64,000 nt of DNA from Prochlorococcus marinus XMU1402 (GTDB lineage Bacteria > Cyanobacteriota > Cyanobacteriia > PCC-6307 > Cyanobiaceae): NCBI RefSeq assembly GCF_017696205.1, contig NZ_JAAORD010000002.1, forward strand, positions 310,001 to 374,000, written 5' to 3'. Shown in pieces: positions 29,033 to 42,481 of this stretch (position 1 is its first letter; each line of letters begins with the position of its first letter). Under the pieces are notes generated by a model. That model was given only the letters and a program-made list of their open reading frames with translations, was not told where the DNA came from and did not search any database. Made by a program: the position numbers and the translations under genes.

Positions 29033-29404
29033 TTAATCCATTGATTCCCACATGTTTTTTATTTCATAAAATAAATTTTGCGCAATTGGTATCGGCCAAT
29101 ACATTTCGAATGATCTTGTTTGTTCTTGACTTTCAAAAACAAACCTTAAACTCCACTCTTTTTTTTTCCCTTTTAGCTCTATATACCAAGGCAGTTGTTC
29201 TAATTCTAAAGAAATAAATTCCTCATCCATTAATTCATTCTTTATATCTAAAAGTTGTTTATTAATTCTTAAAAGTAAAAGATAAAGTGAATGAAATTCC
29301 TTTTTTTGTAATTCAATTGACCAATTATCTACTCCAATCAAAAAGCAAAATTTGCCTTTTTTAAAATCTTTCAACAATCTCCACTTTTTTTGGTCTTTTA
29401 CCAA
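29033..29404 (-). CDS. DUF1818 family protein
   Basis: 123 residues. WRLLKDFKKGKFCFLIGVDN, then WSIELQKKEFHSLYLLLLRI, LMDEEFISLELE, and a closing MYWPIPIAQNLFYEIKNMWE match DUF1818, a small protein conserved in cyanobacteria and of unknown role. It is 2 bp downstream of rpoZ, the usual neighbour, and probably in one transcript with it. Confidence 0.75.
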   Translation of the reverse strand: MVKDQKKWRLLKDFKKGKFCFLIGVDNWSIELQKKEFHSLYLLLLRINKQLLDIKNELMDEEFISLELEQLPWYIELKGKKKEWSLRFVFESQEQTRSFEMYWPIPIAQNLFYEIKNMWESMD

Positions 29405-29406
29405 AA

Positions 29407-29643
29407 TTAACCAGGTAGTAAATCTGGTTGGTCTTGCTCATCGCTTAGTTCAATAATTGACCTTTGAACGGGTTTTATAGTTGACTCCTCCAATAATCCA
29501 TCAAAATCATCAAAACGTCTTTGTTTAGCTCTAAAAGCAATTTTTACTGTAGTTAGGTATCTATTAGTTGATTTTCTTATTAAACTCTCACCTCTTTTTG
29601 CAAGATCATTAGAGTCGATTCCCGTATTATTTGATATGTTCAT
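29407..29643 (-). CDS. rpoZ: RNA polymerase omega subunit
   Basis: 78 residues. [37 protein letters not shown] and [20 protein letters not shown] follow the cyanobacterial omega pattern (helix with RYxxT, then AKxRR). Omega helps assemble the beta' subunit into RNA polymerase. Start and length are normal. Confidence 0.85.
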   Translation of the reverse strand: MNISNNTGIDSNDLAKRGESLIRKSTNRYLTTVKIAFRAKQRRFDDFDGLLEESTIKPVQRSIIELSDEQDQPDLLPG

Positions 29644-29739
29644 TAAAAATTTTTTATTATAAAATATATTTTACAGTTTACTGGACAGATTCAAAGCATA
29701 AATTACAAAAAGAACTTAATTAATTTATAAAAATTTCAT

Positions 29740-31308
29740 ATGGAAAAAAATTTATCTGGAACGCTTGCTATTGATTTAGGGAATACTAACACTGTTGTAG
29801 CTTTTCAGGATCAAAAAAATATAAATTATATTTTAGTTGAAATACCAAATATTACTTCATCACCAGGAGTTATACCCACAGCAGTTTGGTACGAAGAGCC
29901 TTCAAAAATTTTAAAAATTGGTAATAGTGCTTTGAAGATGAAATATAGCCCTAATTCGGATTTATTTTTTCATTCTAATTTTAAAAGATTAATTGGAAAT
30001 TCCATTGAAAAAATTAATCAGAAAAATATTTTAAAGCCTATTGAATGTGGCGAAAAATTTTTTAAATTCTTATGGGAAAACATTCCTCAAAAATACGAAA
30101 TCAAAAGACTTGTTTTAACTGCTCCTATTGACACTTACAAGGGTTACAGAAAATGGTTAGTTAACCTTTGTAGGGATTTATCAGTAGAGGAAATTGCTCT
30201 AGTTGATGAACCTACTGCAGCAAGTTTAGGGATTGATTTGCCATTTGGCTCAAAAATTATGACATTTGATATTGGAGGAAGCACTGTAGATATGAACATA
30301 GTCAAATTAGAAGGAGGAGAAGGTAAATCTTCTCCAATAGCTGAATTATTAAAATTTAGAGGGAATGATGTAAGCTCAATTTCAAAACAAAAAATAAGAT
30401 GTGCTGAAATAATAAGTAAAATAGGAACAAAAATTGGAGGCAAAGATATTGATCAATGGATCGTCGATTATTTTATTCCAAACAATAAGTTTGCAAAAAA
30501 TCTTTTAAGGGCAGAAGAAATAAAATGTAAACTCAGTTCATCTGAAATTAAATATGAGAATAAATACACTACGAAATTTTTAATTGAAGGATCTAAAGAA
30601 AAAGAATTTTACATAAGTAAAAAACTATTTGAGAACATTATTATTGAGAATAATTTTCTTAATCTCCTCAACTCCTTACTCAAAGATTTACTGAATGAAG
30701 CAAGAGGTAAATTTTGCACAGTAGATGACTTAAGCGCGATTATTTTAGTTGGAGGGGGTTCCCAAATTCCATTAATTAAAGAATGGATAAGTAAAAAGAT
30801 TCCAAAAATCCCAATAAAATCTCCTCCACCTATTGAATCAATAGCTTTGGGAGCTTTAGCAATGACCCCAGGGACAAAAATTAAAGATATTTTAATAAAA
30901 GGATTATCTATAAGATTATTTAATAGAAGAGAACAAAAACACTTTTGGCATCCAATTTTCTGCAAAGGTCAAACATGGCCAACTGAAAAACCATTTAAAC
31001 TTATTCTTCAAGCTAGTAAAAATAATCAAAAAACATTTGAAATAATAATTGGAGAAACAAAAAATGAAAAAGCATATGATGTTATTTTTGAAAATGGATT
31101 ACCAAAACTTTCAGAGGTTCAAAGTGAAGAAGAAATTATAAAATGGGACAAAAACCCACTCAAAATCGAACTAAAAAATGCATTAAATATAGGAGAAGAC
31201 AACTTAAAACTTTTCTTCAAAATAAATGAAAAAGCTGATTTATTAGTTAAGCATTTTGATATTAAAGATGAATTTCTAGGGGAATATAATTTAGGAAATA
31301 TTTTTTGA
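29740..31308 (+). CDS. Hsp70 (DnaK-like) protein lacking the helical lid
   Basis: 522 residues. The ATPase domain is complete: LAIDLGNTNTVVAF (9-22), DEPTAASLGID, MTFDIGGSTVDMNI and ILVGGGSQIPLIKEWI. The substrate-binding part is short and diverged, and the C-terminal helical lid is absent (DnaK has about 640 residues). It is one of several cyanobacterial Hsp70 homologues and not the main DnaK. It stands between rpoZ and pyrR and is unrelated in layout to the 828-residue Hsp70 in the island. Confidence 0.8.
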   Translation: MEKNLSGTLAIDLGNTNTVVAFQDQKNINYILVEIPNITSSPGVIPTAVWYEEPSKILKIGNSALKMKYSPNSDLFFHSNFKRLIGNSIEKINQKNILKPIECGEKFFKFLWENIPQKYEIKRLVLTAPIDTYKGYRKWLVNLCRDLSVEEIALVDEPTAASLGIDLPFGSKIMTFDIGGSTVDMNIVKLEGGEGKSSPIAELLKFRGNDVSSISKQKIRCAEIISKIGTKIGGKDIDQWIVDYFIPNNKFAKNLLRAEEIKCKLSSSEIKYENKYTTKFLIEGSKEKEFYISKKLFENIIIENNFLNLLNSLLKDLLNEARGKFCTVDDLSAIILVGGGSQIPLIKEWISKKIPKIPIKSPPPIESIALGALAMTPGTKIKDILIKGLSIRLFNRREQKHFWHPIFCKGQTWPTEKPFKLILQASKNNQKTFEIIIGETKNEKAYDVIFENGLPKLSEVQSEEEIIKWDKNPLKIELKNALNIGEDNLKLFFKINEKADLLVKHFDIKDEFLGEYNLGNIF

Positions 31309-31315
31309 ACTAAAG

Positions 31316-31852
31316 TTATTCAAGAAAAACTCCTTCTTCATTATCAATATTATTTAGACGTAAACTAATACTTTCATTTTTACTAGTTGGAACTATTTTT
31401 CCGCAAAAATCTGGTTGGATAGGTAATTCTCTATGACCTCTATCTACCATTACTAATAACATCACTTTTTGAGGTCTGCCCCATGAATATAGGGCATCCA
31501 TTGCAGCTCTAATTGTTCTCCCTGTATAAATCACATCATCTATCAAGAGGATTTCTTGTTTCTCAATAGGTGCTGGAATATCAGTTGCTTTTATTAGGCG
31601 AGTTCCAACTCTATTTTGATCATCTCTATAAAAAGTTGGATCAATTATTCCTCTCCTTATTTTTACACCTGACTTATTAAATAATTCTTTTTCTAGCACC
31701 TCAGCCAAATCAATTCCTCTAGTAGGAATCCCAACCAAAAGAAGGTTGTCGAGGTTTTTAACTTTTTCGATAATTTCGGAAGTTAAACGTGAAATTGTTT
31801 TTCTAAGCTCAACTGCTGTAAGTATTATTACCCTTTTTGTTTTATTAGACAT
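31316..31852 (-). CDS. pyrR: PyrR: pyrimidine regulator / uracil phosphoribosyltransferase
   Basis: 178 residues, normal length. The PRPP-binding motif EILLIDDVIYTGRTIRAAMD is at about 100-119, and LLVGIPTRGIDLAEVLEKEL and IIDPTFYRDD are typical of PyrR. In firmicutes it binds pyr mRNA and has UPRTase activity; in cyanobacteria the RNA-binding role is less certain. It converges on the Hsp70 gene with 7 bp between stops. Confidence 0.88.
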   Translation of the reverse strand: MSNKTKRVIILTAVELRKTISRLTSEIIEKVKNLDNLLLVGIPTRGIDLAEVLEKELFNKSGVKIRRGIIDPTFYRDDQNRVGTRLIKATDIPAPIEKQEILLIDDVIYTGRTIRAAMDALYSWGRPQKVMLLVMVDRGHRELPIQPDFCGKIVPTSKNESISLRLNNIDNEEGVFLE

Positions 31853-31988
31853 GATTGATCAAAAAAATCTCGTAAAGTATTTAAAAATAAATTAGCAAAA
31901 GCTAACTATGTAAAATATAAATTGTTAAAAAGTAGCGTTTAAAGCTAAATTTAAGATTGGATCACAAAACAATAAATTTGATCTAAAT

Positions 31989-33611
31989 ATGTCAAAGATT
32001 ACTAATAACAATATAAATAGATCAAGTATTCCTCAGAGTCCTGTAGTTCTTGCAATACTAGATGGATGGGGACATCGTGAAGACATATCCAATAATGCTA
32101 TAAAAAGTGCCAATACTCCAATCATGGATTCATTGTGGCATGCATACCCTCATACTTTAATAAGCGCTAGCGGCTCTGATGTTGGACTTCCTGATGGCCA
32201 AATGGGGAACTCAGAGGTAGGTCACCTAACCATTGGCTCTGGGAGAATAATCCAACAAGAACTTGTAAGGATTTCAAATGTTATAAAAAATAATCAATTA
32301 GAGATGGTTAGTGAGTTTAGGGACTTAGCGGATTCATTAAAGAAGAACAATTCAACATTGCATATCACGGGATTATGTTCTGATGGAGGAGTTCATAGTC
32401 ACATAGATCATTTGTTAGGTTTAATAAAGTGGGCATCTGATAATGGCATCGAAAAAGTAGCAATACATATTATCACAGATGGAAGAGATACTCCCGCAAA
32501 AAGTGCATCTAAATATCTTAATCAAATAGAGTCATGCATAAAAAAATACAATACTGGTGAGATAGTCTCTATTTGCGGAAGATACTGGATAATGGATAGA
32601 AATCTTTTATGGGACAGAACAGAAAAAGCTTACGCTAATTTAACTGATCCAGATATTAAAGTAACAAATATTTCTCCTCAGGATTACATAAAAAAAAGTT
32701 ATGAAAAAAATATTACTGATGAATTTATAGAGCCTATGAGAATGTCAGATAACTATCTGAAAGATGGGGATAGTTTAATTTGCTTTAACTTCCGTCCTGA
32801 TAGAGCCAGACAAATAATTAAATCTCTTTCAGAACAAAAATTCTCAGATTTTGAAAGAAAAACTTTTCCAAATATTGATTTAGTTACTTTTACTCAATAT
32901 GACATTAGTTTTCCTGTAAAAGTTGCATTTCCTCCTGAATCTCTTAATAATTTTATTGGCCAAATAGTTTCAGAAAACGGACTTAAACAATACAGAACTG
33001 CAGAAACAGAAAAATATCCTCACGTTACATATTTTTTTAATGGAGGAGTAGAAATTCCCTTACCTGGAGAAGAGAGACATTTAATTCCATCTCCAAGAGT
33101 CGCAACTTATGATTTACAACCTGAGATGTCTGCTGAAGAATTAACAATTAGTTGCTCTAAAGCAATTAAAAGTGGAAACTATGCTTTTGTTGTAATTAAT
33201 TTTGCTAATCCTGATATGGTAGGTCATACAGGCAATATGAATGCAACAATTAAAGCTATAGAAAAAGTTGATAAATGTATAGGTCAAATAGTAAATGCTA
33301 CAGGAGAAATGGGTGGAAGTATTCTTATAACCGCCGATCATGGTAACGCAGAGGTAATGAAAGGGGCATCAGGAGAACCATGGACTGCACACACTACAAA
33401 TAAAGTTCCATTAATTTTTATTGAGGGTGAAAAAAGAAAAATCCCGAATATGGGGAATGAGATTAATTTACGCGAAAATGCTGGCTTAGCAGATATTGCT
33501 CCAACCTTACTACAGTTATTAAATCTTCCAATCCCAAAAGAAATGACAGGAAAATCTCTTATTAAAGAGATCGAGTTAAAAGGTTATAATAAAGTCGTAC
33601 AACACGTCTAA
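31989..33611 (+). CDS. gpmI: 2,3-bisphosphoglycerate-independent phosphoglycerate mutase
   Basis: 540 residues. Converts 3-phosphoglycerate to 2-phosphoglycerate in glycolysis. [12 protein letters not shown] carries the first metal ligand; [20 protein letters not shown] contains the catalytic Ser; [10 protein letters not shown] and the C-terminal [10 protein letters not shown] (metal ligands) are all present. Cytoplasmic, Mn-dependent. Probably co-transcribed with secG 22 bp downstream. Confidence 0.95.
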   Translation: MSKITNNNINRSSIPQSPVVLAILDGWGHREDISNNAIKSANTPIMDSLWHAYPHTLISASGSDVGLPDGQMGNSEVGHLTIGSGRIIQQELVRISNVIKNNQLEMVSEFRDLADSLKKNNSTLHITGLCSDGGVHSHIDHLLGLIKWASDNGIEKVAIHIITDGRDTPAKSASKYLNQIESCIKKYNTGEIVSICGRYWIMDRNLLWDRTEKAYANLTDPDIKVTNISPQDYIKKSYEKNITDEFIEPMRMSDNYLKDGDSLICFNFRPDRARQIIKSLSEQKFSDFERKTFPNIDLVTFTQYDISFPVKVAFPPESLNNFIGQIVSENGLKQYRTAETEKYPHVTYFFNGGVEIPLPGEERHLIPSPRVATYDLQPEMSAEELTISCSKAIKSGNYAFVVINFANPDMVGHTGNMNATIKAIEKVDKCIGQIVNATGEMGGSILITADHGNAEVMKGASGEPWTAHTTNKVPLIFIEGEKRKIPNMGNEINLRENAGLADIAPTLLQLLNLPIPKEMTGKSLIKEIELKGYNKVVQHV

Positions 33612-33633
33612 AGTTAATACAAGTCAATAAACA

Positions 33634-33861
33634 ATGATTCAAATTTTAAGTTGGATATGGGTATTTTCTGGGGTTCTTCTGATACTTCTAGTTTTACTTC
33701 ACAGTCCAAAAGGCGATGGAATGGGAGGAATAGCTGCCAGTGGAAGCTCAATGTTCAATAGTGCAAGTAGTGCAGAAGCATCTCTAAACAAAATAACTTG
33801 GACTTTTTTAGTTATTTTTCTTTCTCTCGCAATTATTCTTAGTGCTGGCTGGATTTCATAA
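33634..33861 (+). CDS. secG: Protein translocase subunit SecG
   Basis: 75 residues: first helix IQILSWIWVFSGVLLILLVL, then LHSPKGDGMGGIAASGSSMF with the Gly-rich loop of SecG, and a second helix. Part of the SecYEG channel in the plasma and thylakoid membranes. Followed by a bidirectional terminator. Confidence 0.92.
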   Translation: MIQILSWIWVFSGVLLILLVLLHSPKGDGMGGIAASGSSMFNSASSAEASLNKITWTFLVIFLSLAIILSAGWIS

Positions 33862-33872
33862 AGTTAGAACAA

Positions 33873-33903
33873 AAAAAGGGATCATTTTCATGATCCCTTT
33901 TTA
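33873..33903. terminator. Bidirectional terminator between secG and groEL
   Basis: AAAAAGGGATCA pairs with TGATCCCTTTTT around TTTTCA. A-run and T-run on either side allow it to end both the secG transcript (+) and the groEL transcript (-). Confidence 0.88.
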
Positions 33904-33930
33904 AAATTAATTTATTGATTATATGTATAG

Positions 33931-35595
<1,665 letters not shown>

Positions 35596-35619
35596 TTAAT
35601 AATTTTTGAAACAAATATT

Positions 35620-35931
35620 TTAGCCAACTACAGCTAAAATATCTTTTTCTGAGAGTAAGACATATTCATCTCCCCCCAATTTAATGTCTGTTCCAGCGTA
35701 TTTGCTGTACAGGACTTTATCGCCAATACTCACTTCTGGAGTTTGCCGAGAACCGTCGTCATTAAGTTTCCCAGGACCTACCTGAGCAACTTCTCCAACC
35801 TGTGGTTTTTCTTTAGCTGTATCAGGCAAAAGAATGCCCCCAGCAGTTTTTTCCTCAGATGCGGAAACTTTAATAAATATTCTATCTCCCAGTGGTTTTA
35901 CTGTAGAGACTGTAAGTGAAACAGCTGCCAT
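35620..35931 (-). CDS. groS: Co-chaperonin GroES
   Basis: 103 residues: [38 protein letters not shown] (mobile loop) and the closing strands are typical. Forms the heptameric lid of GroEL. A GACGC/GCGTC hairpin lies about 25 bp upstream of its start, at 35,955-35,967. Confidence 0.95.
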   Translation of the reverse strand: MAAVSLTVSTVKPLGDRIFIKVSASEEKTAGGILLPDTAKEKPQVGEVAQVGPGKLNDDGSRQTPEVSIGDKVLYSKYAGTDIKLGGDEYVLLSEKDILAVVG

Positions 35932-37611
<1,680 letters not shown>

Positions 37612-37655
37612 ATTTCTGAATTTATAACAATTAACCTCTAAATAATTTCAAATTA

Positions 37656-38060
37656 ATGGCAATTTCTCTTAAAGTTTTAGCTCCCAATAAAAATGTTTAT
37701 CAAGGCGAAGCTGAAGAAGTAATACTTCCTAGTACTACTGGTCAACTTGGTGTACTACCTGGACATATTTCTTTAGTAACAGCTATTGATATTGGCGTTT
37801 TAAGGATGAGAATGAATTCTCAGTGGAAATCGATAGCATTAATGGGTGGCTTCGCTGAAATCGAATCAGATGAAGTCATAGTTCTTGTTAACAATGCAGA
37901 AATTGGATCAGAAATTAATGTTCAAAATGCCGAACAAGATCTTAAGAAAGCAAAATTAACAATTAGTAAATTTACTGAAAATGAAAAAAATTCTGAGAGA
38001 ATAAAAGCTTTGAAGGAAATTTCTAAGGCCGAGGCAAGGATTCAAGCTGCAAAGAACTAA
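37656..38060 (+). CDS. atpC: ATP synthase F1 subunit epsilon
   Basis: 134 residues: N-terminal beta sandwich ([39 protein letters not shown]) and a C-terminal helical hairpin. Part of the central stalk; inhibits ATP hydrolysis. Ends 7 bp from the convergent ycf65 gene. Confidence 0.96.
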   Translation: MAISLKVLAPNKNVYQGEAEEVILPSTTGQLGVLPGHISLVTAIDIGVLRMRMNSQWKSIALMGGFAEIESDEVIVLVNNAEIGSEINVQNAEQDLKKAKLTISKFTENEKNSERIKALKEISKAEARIQAAKN

Positions 38061-38067
38061 TTAATTT

Positions 38068-38535
38068 TTAAGCAGTTCCACAAAAGGCTACTTCCGGAAA
38101 CTTTAACTTAGCTTCCTCTAATTTCTTTGTCTTTCCCTCTTCTTGCCAATAATTGATTACTTCTGTTGCTTTATTCAATATCTCAACTCTCTCATTATCT
38201 GTAATCCAACCTTTATTTTCTAATTCACTTTTTAATTTTTCCCAAGCATCATCTCTTGGCCAAAAATAATAAGCAGTGAGAGGGCTTGGGCCTCCTCCTA
38301 CTATTTGATCAACAGCTAAAGCAACATTATCAGGTAACCACAAAACTTTGATAATGAATCTTCCTTCATCAGGTTTAGGGGTATAACCAGTAGGTACTCC
38401 ATCTTCATCTATTGTGGCAGCTGCTAAAACAGCTGTAGCACTTATCATTCCTGTATTGGGTGGAGAATTTTTAGACTTTGGGTCATCACTATTTTTTTCT
38501 TTTGAATTTTGATTTAACTTATCAGATGAAGTCAT
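38068..38535 (-). CDS. ycf65: Ribosome-associated protein PSRP-3/Ycf65
   Basis: 155 residues. After a disordered, polar N-terminus the core has [40 protein letters not shown] and [20 protein letters not shown], the pattern of PSRP-3/Ycf65, a protein of the small ribosomal subunit in plastids and cyanobacteria. The N-terminal 60 residues are longer and less conserved than in plastids. Confidence 0.88.
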   Translation of the reverse strand: MTSSDKLNQNSKEKNSDDPKSKNSPPNTGMISATAVLAAATIDEDGVPTGYTPKPDEGRFIIKVLWLPDNVALAVDQIVGGGPSPLTAYYFWPRDDAWEKLKSELENKGWITDNERVEILNKATEVINYWQEEGKTKKLEEAKLKFPEVAFCGTA

Positions 38536-38641
38536 TCACATATTTATGATTAATTAACAATTTATCAGTTTATGGACACATTTTGATTGATTTTTTCAAA
38601 ATTTCTTGATTTTAGTTATTGATACTTTCTAAACAAAAATT

Positions 38642-38800
38642 TTATCTATCATGCGAAACTTGATAAAAATCATAAATTGTAGCTTCTAATGAATCCCAAA
38701 GATCCTTAGGTATATCGTTTTCTTCTGCAAACATTCCTAGCTGACTAGCTAAGCCTCTTGCTTGAGAGAGTTTCGAATCGTATGAATCTGACTTATTCAT
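38642..38800 (-). CDS. 52-residue acidic helical protein
   Basis: ATG at 38,800, TAA at 38,642-38,644. KLSQARGLASQLGMFAEEND, then IPKDLWDSLEATIYDFYQVS: two amphipathic helices, soluble. Compositional bias is normal for a real protein, and the frame sits between two core genes on the same strand. Family not recognised. Confidence 0.55.
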   Translation of the reverse strand: MNKSDSYDSKLSQARGLASQLGMFAEENDIPKDLWDSLEATIYDFYQVSHDR

Positions 38801-38852
38801 TTTTAAACATTGAGCTTTATAAAAATAAATCTATTAACTAGATAAGTCAAAT

Positions 38853-40178
38853 TTAAAACTCTAAATCAGAAATTTCTTTTAGTGCAGCAATACTTAAAAC
38901 TTCTGGTTTTTTATCTTTAACAAGAACATCATCTTCTATTCTTATCCCAATGCCTTTCCATTTATCGTCAATAAGGGGTTGTCCCTCAGGAACTGGTATC
39001 CTATCGCTTATATATATACCGGGTTCGACTGTAAGAATCATGCCATTCTGCAATGGCATTTCGTAGTCTCCCATTCTGTATGCTCCAACATCATGAACAT
39101 CCAAGCCGAGCCAATGACCGGTTCTATGCATATAAAGATGTTTATAAGATTGATTCTCAATTATCTCCTCAGTACTACCCGCTAATAAACCAATTTCTTT
39201 TAATCCTTCTATCAAAATTGTTAAGGCAACATTATGCACAGAACTAGAATTAGATCCAGATATGGCACTTTTAATTGCATTTTTCTGGGCAGTCAATACA
39301 ATTTCGTAAATTACTTTTTGCTCTTCAGAAAATTTTCCACCTATTGGAATGGTCCTTGTTATGTCTCCATTGTAATAATCAGTTAGTGAGCAGCCAGCAT
39401 CTACCAACAATAAATCATTCTTTTTTAAGGGTGAATTATTTGAGGTGTAATGCAAAATACATGCATTATCTCCTGAAGCAACAATAGAGTTATAGGCTGG
39501 TCCTCTCGCCCCTTTTTCTAAAAAGAATCCTTCTATAAGACCCTGAATTTGTCTTTCATTTTTCTTTGATGAGATAGATTCTCTTACTAGTTCATGAGCT
39601 TCTGCAGAAATTTGTATAGCCTCTCTCATTCTCTTAATTTCAAATTCACTTTTAATTAATCTCATCTCATTTAAGTAAATTTCTGGAGATTTTATAGAAT
39701 TTGCCCCAAATCCTAATCTTGAACGATTTTCAATTTGTTGTGAAAAAATCTCCAGAACTATTTTTTCAATTAATGAATGCTTTCCAATTGAAAAAACAAG
39801 TTCATCAGATCCATCTATGTAACTTGGGAGTAAATCTCTTAGTTCGGTTATTGAGTGAGCCTTATCAGCCTTAAACTCTTTTTCAGCACCTTCCATACCC
39901 CATCTGAAGCCATGCCAAACCTCACTTATAATATCTTTTGGAGCAACAAACATGATAAATCTTTCTCCCTTTGGCTTATGCGATAAGAATAGAGCGATTG
40001 CATCTGGCTCATCAAAACCAGTTAGATACCAAAAGTTACTATCTTGTCTAAAAGGATATTCACAATCAGCATGATGCTTTACAAGATTAGCCCCAGGGAT
40101 AATAGCAGCTTTTCCATCTAATTTATTTAAGAAAATTTCTCTTCTTTCTTCAAAAACTTTATTGTCAGTATTAAACAT
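38853..40178 (-). CDS. pepP: Xaa-Pro aminopeptidase (PepP type)
   Basis: 441 residues. The N-terminal domain (FRQDSNFWYLTGFDEPDAIA) and the pita-bread metallopeptidase domain are both present. Metal ligands: VDAGCSLTDYYNGDITRT (two Asp), GHWLGLDVHD (His), LTVEPGIYI (Glu) and GIRIEDD (Glu). Removes N-terminal residues before proline. Cytoplasmic, Mn-dependent. Confidence 0.92.
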   Translation of the reverse strand: MFNTDNKVFEERREIFLNKLDGKAAIIPGANLVKHHADCEYPFRQDSNFWYLTGFDEPDAIALFLSHKPKGERFIMFVAPKDIISEVWHGFRWGMEGAEKEFKADKAHSITELRDLLPSYIDGSDELVFSIGKHSLIEKIVLEIFSQQIENRSRLGFGANSIKSPEIYLNEMRLIKSEFEIKRMREAIQISAEAHELVRESISSKKNERQIQGLIEGFFLEKGARGPAYNSIVASGDNACILHYTSNNSPLKKNDLLLVDAGCSLTDYYNGDITRTIPIGGKFSEEQKVIYEIVLTAQKNAIKSAISGSNSSSVHNVALTILIEGLKEIGLLAGSTEEIIENQSYKHLYMHRTGHWLGLDVHDVGAYRMGDYEMPLQNGMILTVEPGIYISDRIPVPEGQPLIDDKWKGIGIRIEDDVLVKDKKPEVLSIAALKEISDLEF

Positions 40179-40253
40179 AAAATTGTGTATTGGCGTGTTT
40201 AAAAAAAAAATGGAAGAATGAATTAATACAGATTTAGTATTTAGTCTATTTTA

Positions 40254-41231
40254 ATGGAACCAAGCGTTTACGGTTTAGTTTTTCTTATATTAATTATATT
40301 AATTGGGTCAGCATGTTGTTCGGGAGTAGAAGCTGCTTTTTTAGCTGTAAATTCAATTCGAGTTCTAGAAATAGCATCAAAACAAAAACCAAAAAGTACT
40401 GCAAATCAACTCCTTAAACTTAGAAGACATCTTGGACGGACATTAACTGTAATTACTATTACTAATAATGGATTTAACATAATTGGAAGTCTTATCCTCG
40501 GTGTATACGGAACATTGGTGATTAAGAGTAGTTATGGCTTAACCCTTTTCTCAATTGCTTTTTATATATTAGTTGTTCTAGTTGGAGAAGTACTACCAAA
40601 AGCTCTTGGAACAAGATTTTCCGTACAAATAGCATTACTTTCTGTTCCAATCTTAAGAATATTAAATACTTTAATGCGGCCGTTCTTAGTATTAATAGAA
40701 CAAATATTTCCAGTTATTACTGCAGAAAATGAAATTTCAACTGATGAAGAAGAAATTAGACAAATGGCAAAAATTGGTAGTCAGAAAGGTTTAATAGAAG
40801 CTGATGAGGCAGCAATGATATTTAAGGTTTTTCAATTAAATGATTTAAAAGCAAAAGATTTAATGATCCCTAGAGTATCAGTACCCTGTCTTAATGGCTC
40901 TTCTTCTCTTGAAGAAATTTCAAAACTCATAATGTTTGATAGCTCTCCATGGTGGGTAATTTTAGGGGATAAAGTTGACAAAATACAAGGGGTAGTTAAG
41001 CGCGAGAGTATGTTAGCTGAATTAATTAATGGGGAAAATAAAAAATTATTATCAGACATTAGCGAACCTGTGGACTACATTCCCGAAATGATCAAGGCTG
41101 ATCAATTATTAACAAGATTTGACAAGAATCATAAAGGAGTGAAAGTAGTAGTAGATGAATTTGGGGGATTTGTGGGGATTATTGGTGCAGAAGCTGTTTT
41201 ATCTGTATTAGCTGGCTGGTGGAAAAAATAA
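40254..41231 (+). CDS. CNNM-domain (DUF21) plus CBS membrane protein
   Basis: 325 residues. The DUF21 domain has membrane helices at about 5-25, 63-85, 90-115 and 128-145, with AFLAVNSIRVLEIASK and GEVLPKALGTRFS as typical motifs. A CBS pair follows from about 195 (KAKDLMIPRVSVPCL to GFVGIIGAEAVL). Related to CorC/CNNM-type Mg transporters or regulators ('hemolysin C' annotations are historical). It lacks the C-terminal CorC/HlyC domain. Three bases separate it from the GTPase gene. Confidence 0.85.
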   Translation: MEPSVYGLVFLILIILIGSACCSGVEAAFLAVNSIRVLEIASKQKPKSTANQLLKLRRHLGRTLTVITITNNGFNIIGSLILGVYGTLVIKSSYGLTLFSIAFYILVVLVGEVLPKALGTRFSVQIALLSVPILRILNTLMRPFLVLIEQIFPVITAENEISTDEEEIRQMAKIGSQKGLIEADEAAMIFKVFQLNDLKAKDLMIPRVSVPCLNGSSSLEEISKLIMFDSSPWWVILGDKVDKIQGVVKRESMLAELINGENKKLLSDISEPVDYIPEMIKADQLLTRFDKNHKGVKVVVDEFGGFVGIIGAEAVLSVLAGWWKK

Positions 41232-41234
41232 ATC

Positions 41235-42473
41235 ATGAAAAAGAGGATTAATAAAAATTATTTTCTTTTAAAAAATTGGTGGGAGAGTATTGATTTTACC
41301 AACTATGAAAAAAGTTTTTTTAATAGAGAAATCATTTATTTTAATCAACAACTTTTTAGGTTTAAAGAAAAAAAAATAAGAATCGGCGCATATGGTAAAT
41401 CAGGCGTAGGTAAATCCTCTGTTTTAAATTCTTTATTAAAAAAAGATATCTTCAAAATTGATATAATCAATGGGAGCACAAGAGAAATACAAGCTCAAGA
41501 ATTGAATCTTAAAGATCAAACACTCAATAGTGTAGAGTTTCTAGATTCTCCAGGATTTGATTTCTGCGATATTAAATTCCCAGATAAAGTTTATTCCTAT
41601 ATAAAAAACTCAGATCTAATTTTATTTATAATCTCGGGAGATTTAAATAGAAATGAATTAAGCGAAATTAACTCTTTTATTAAAGATGGGAAAAAAATTA
41701 TTATTATTTTTAACAAAATAGACCTTTTTAATAAACTTGAATTAAGGGAAATAATAGAAAATATAAAACTTAAGCTTCCACAAGATTTAAATATTCCTAT
41801 AATTGTTAATCATGAAAACAATCTTAGAGATTACATAACAGAAATAATAAATCAACATGGTGAGGAATTATTAACACTAAATTCTCTTCAATCAGCTGAC
41901 AAATTGTTTCTGCAGATAAAAGAGCAAAGGTTGAAAAGAAGGCAGAAATTAGCTCAATCAACAATAGGTAAATTTTCGACCATAAAGGCATCAACAGTAG
42001 CTCTTAATCCTTTTATTTTGATTGATGTTGCCGGTAGTTTTGCAATAGATACGGCATTGATTAGTGAATTAAGTAAGATTTACGGCTTTAATTTGAAAGA
42101 TGAATCTACAACAAAAATATTTAAAAATATTTCTATTAATAATTTATTTTTGGGCGTTACCCAAGTCGGAGTTAATACATCTTTCAACCTTATTAAGAAA
42201 GTAATTTTATTAACGGCACCTTTCACCAATGGGCTATCATTGGTACCTTATGGACCTATAGCAATTATTCAAGCAGCAGTAGCAGTGTACTCTACAAAAA
42301 TCCTTGGTAAATTAGCCGCTAAAGAGATATTTATAAGAAGCAAAGCTTCCTTTATAGAACCTTATACAATTATTCAAAATATTAAACTTAATGAACCAGA
42401 GATTTTCAAATATATGAATATCTATCTATCAAAAAGAAATTTAAACAATAATTTTGTTAGTTTTTTACCTTAA
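41235..42473 (+). CDS. GTPase with DUF697-like C-terminal region
   Basis: 412 residues. The G1 loop GAYGKSGVGKSSVLNSLL (51-68), G3 DSPGFDF and G4 IIFNKIDLF are present. The C-terminal half is hydrophobic and helical (VALNPFILIDVAGSFAIDTA, GLSLVPYGPIAIIQAAVAVY), as in cyanobacterial GTPases with a DUF697-like domain. Probably peripheral or integral at a membrane. In an operon with the CNNM gene upstream and nadD downstream. Confidence 0.82.
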   Translation: MKKRINKNYFLLKNWWESIDFTNYEKSFFNREIIYFNQQLFRFKEKKIRIGAYGKSGVGKSSVLNSLLKKDIFKIDIINGSTREIQAQELNLKDQTLNSVEFLDSPGFDFCDIKFPDKVYSYIKNSDLILFIISGDLNRNELSEINSFIKDGKKIIIIFNKIDLFNKLELREIIENIKLKLPQDLNIPIIVNHENNLRDYITEIINQHGEELLTLNSLQSADKLFLQIKEQRLKRRQKLAQSTIGKFSTIKASTVALNPFILIDVAGSFAIDTALISELSKIYGFNLKDESTTKIFKNISINNLFLGVTQVGVNTSFNLIKKVILLTAPFTNGLSLVPYGPIAIIQAAVAVYSTKILGKLAAKEIFIRSKASFIEPYTIIQNIKLNEPEIFKYMNIYLSKRNLNNNFVSFLP

Positions 42474-42481
42474 AATCTAAA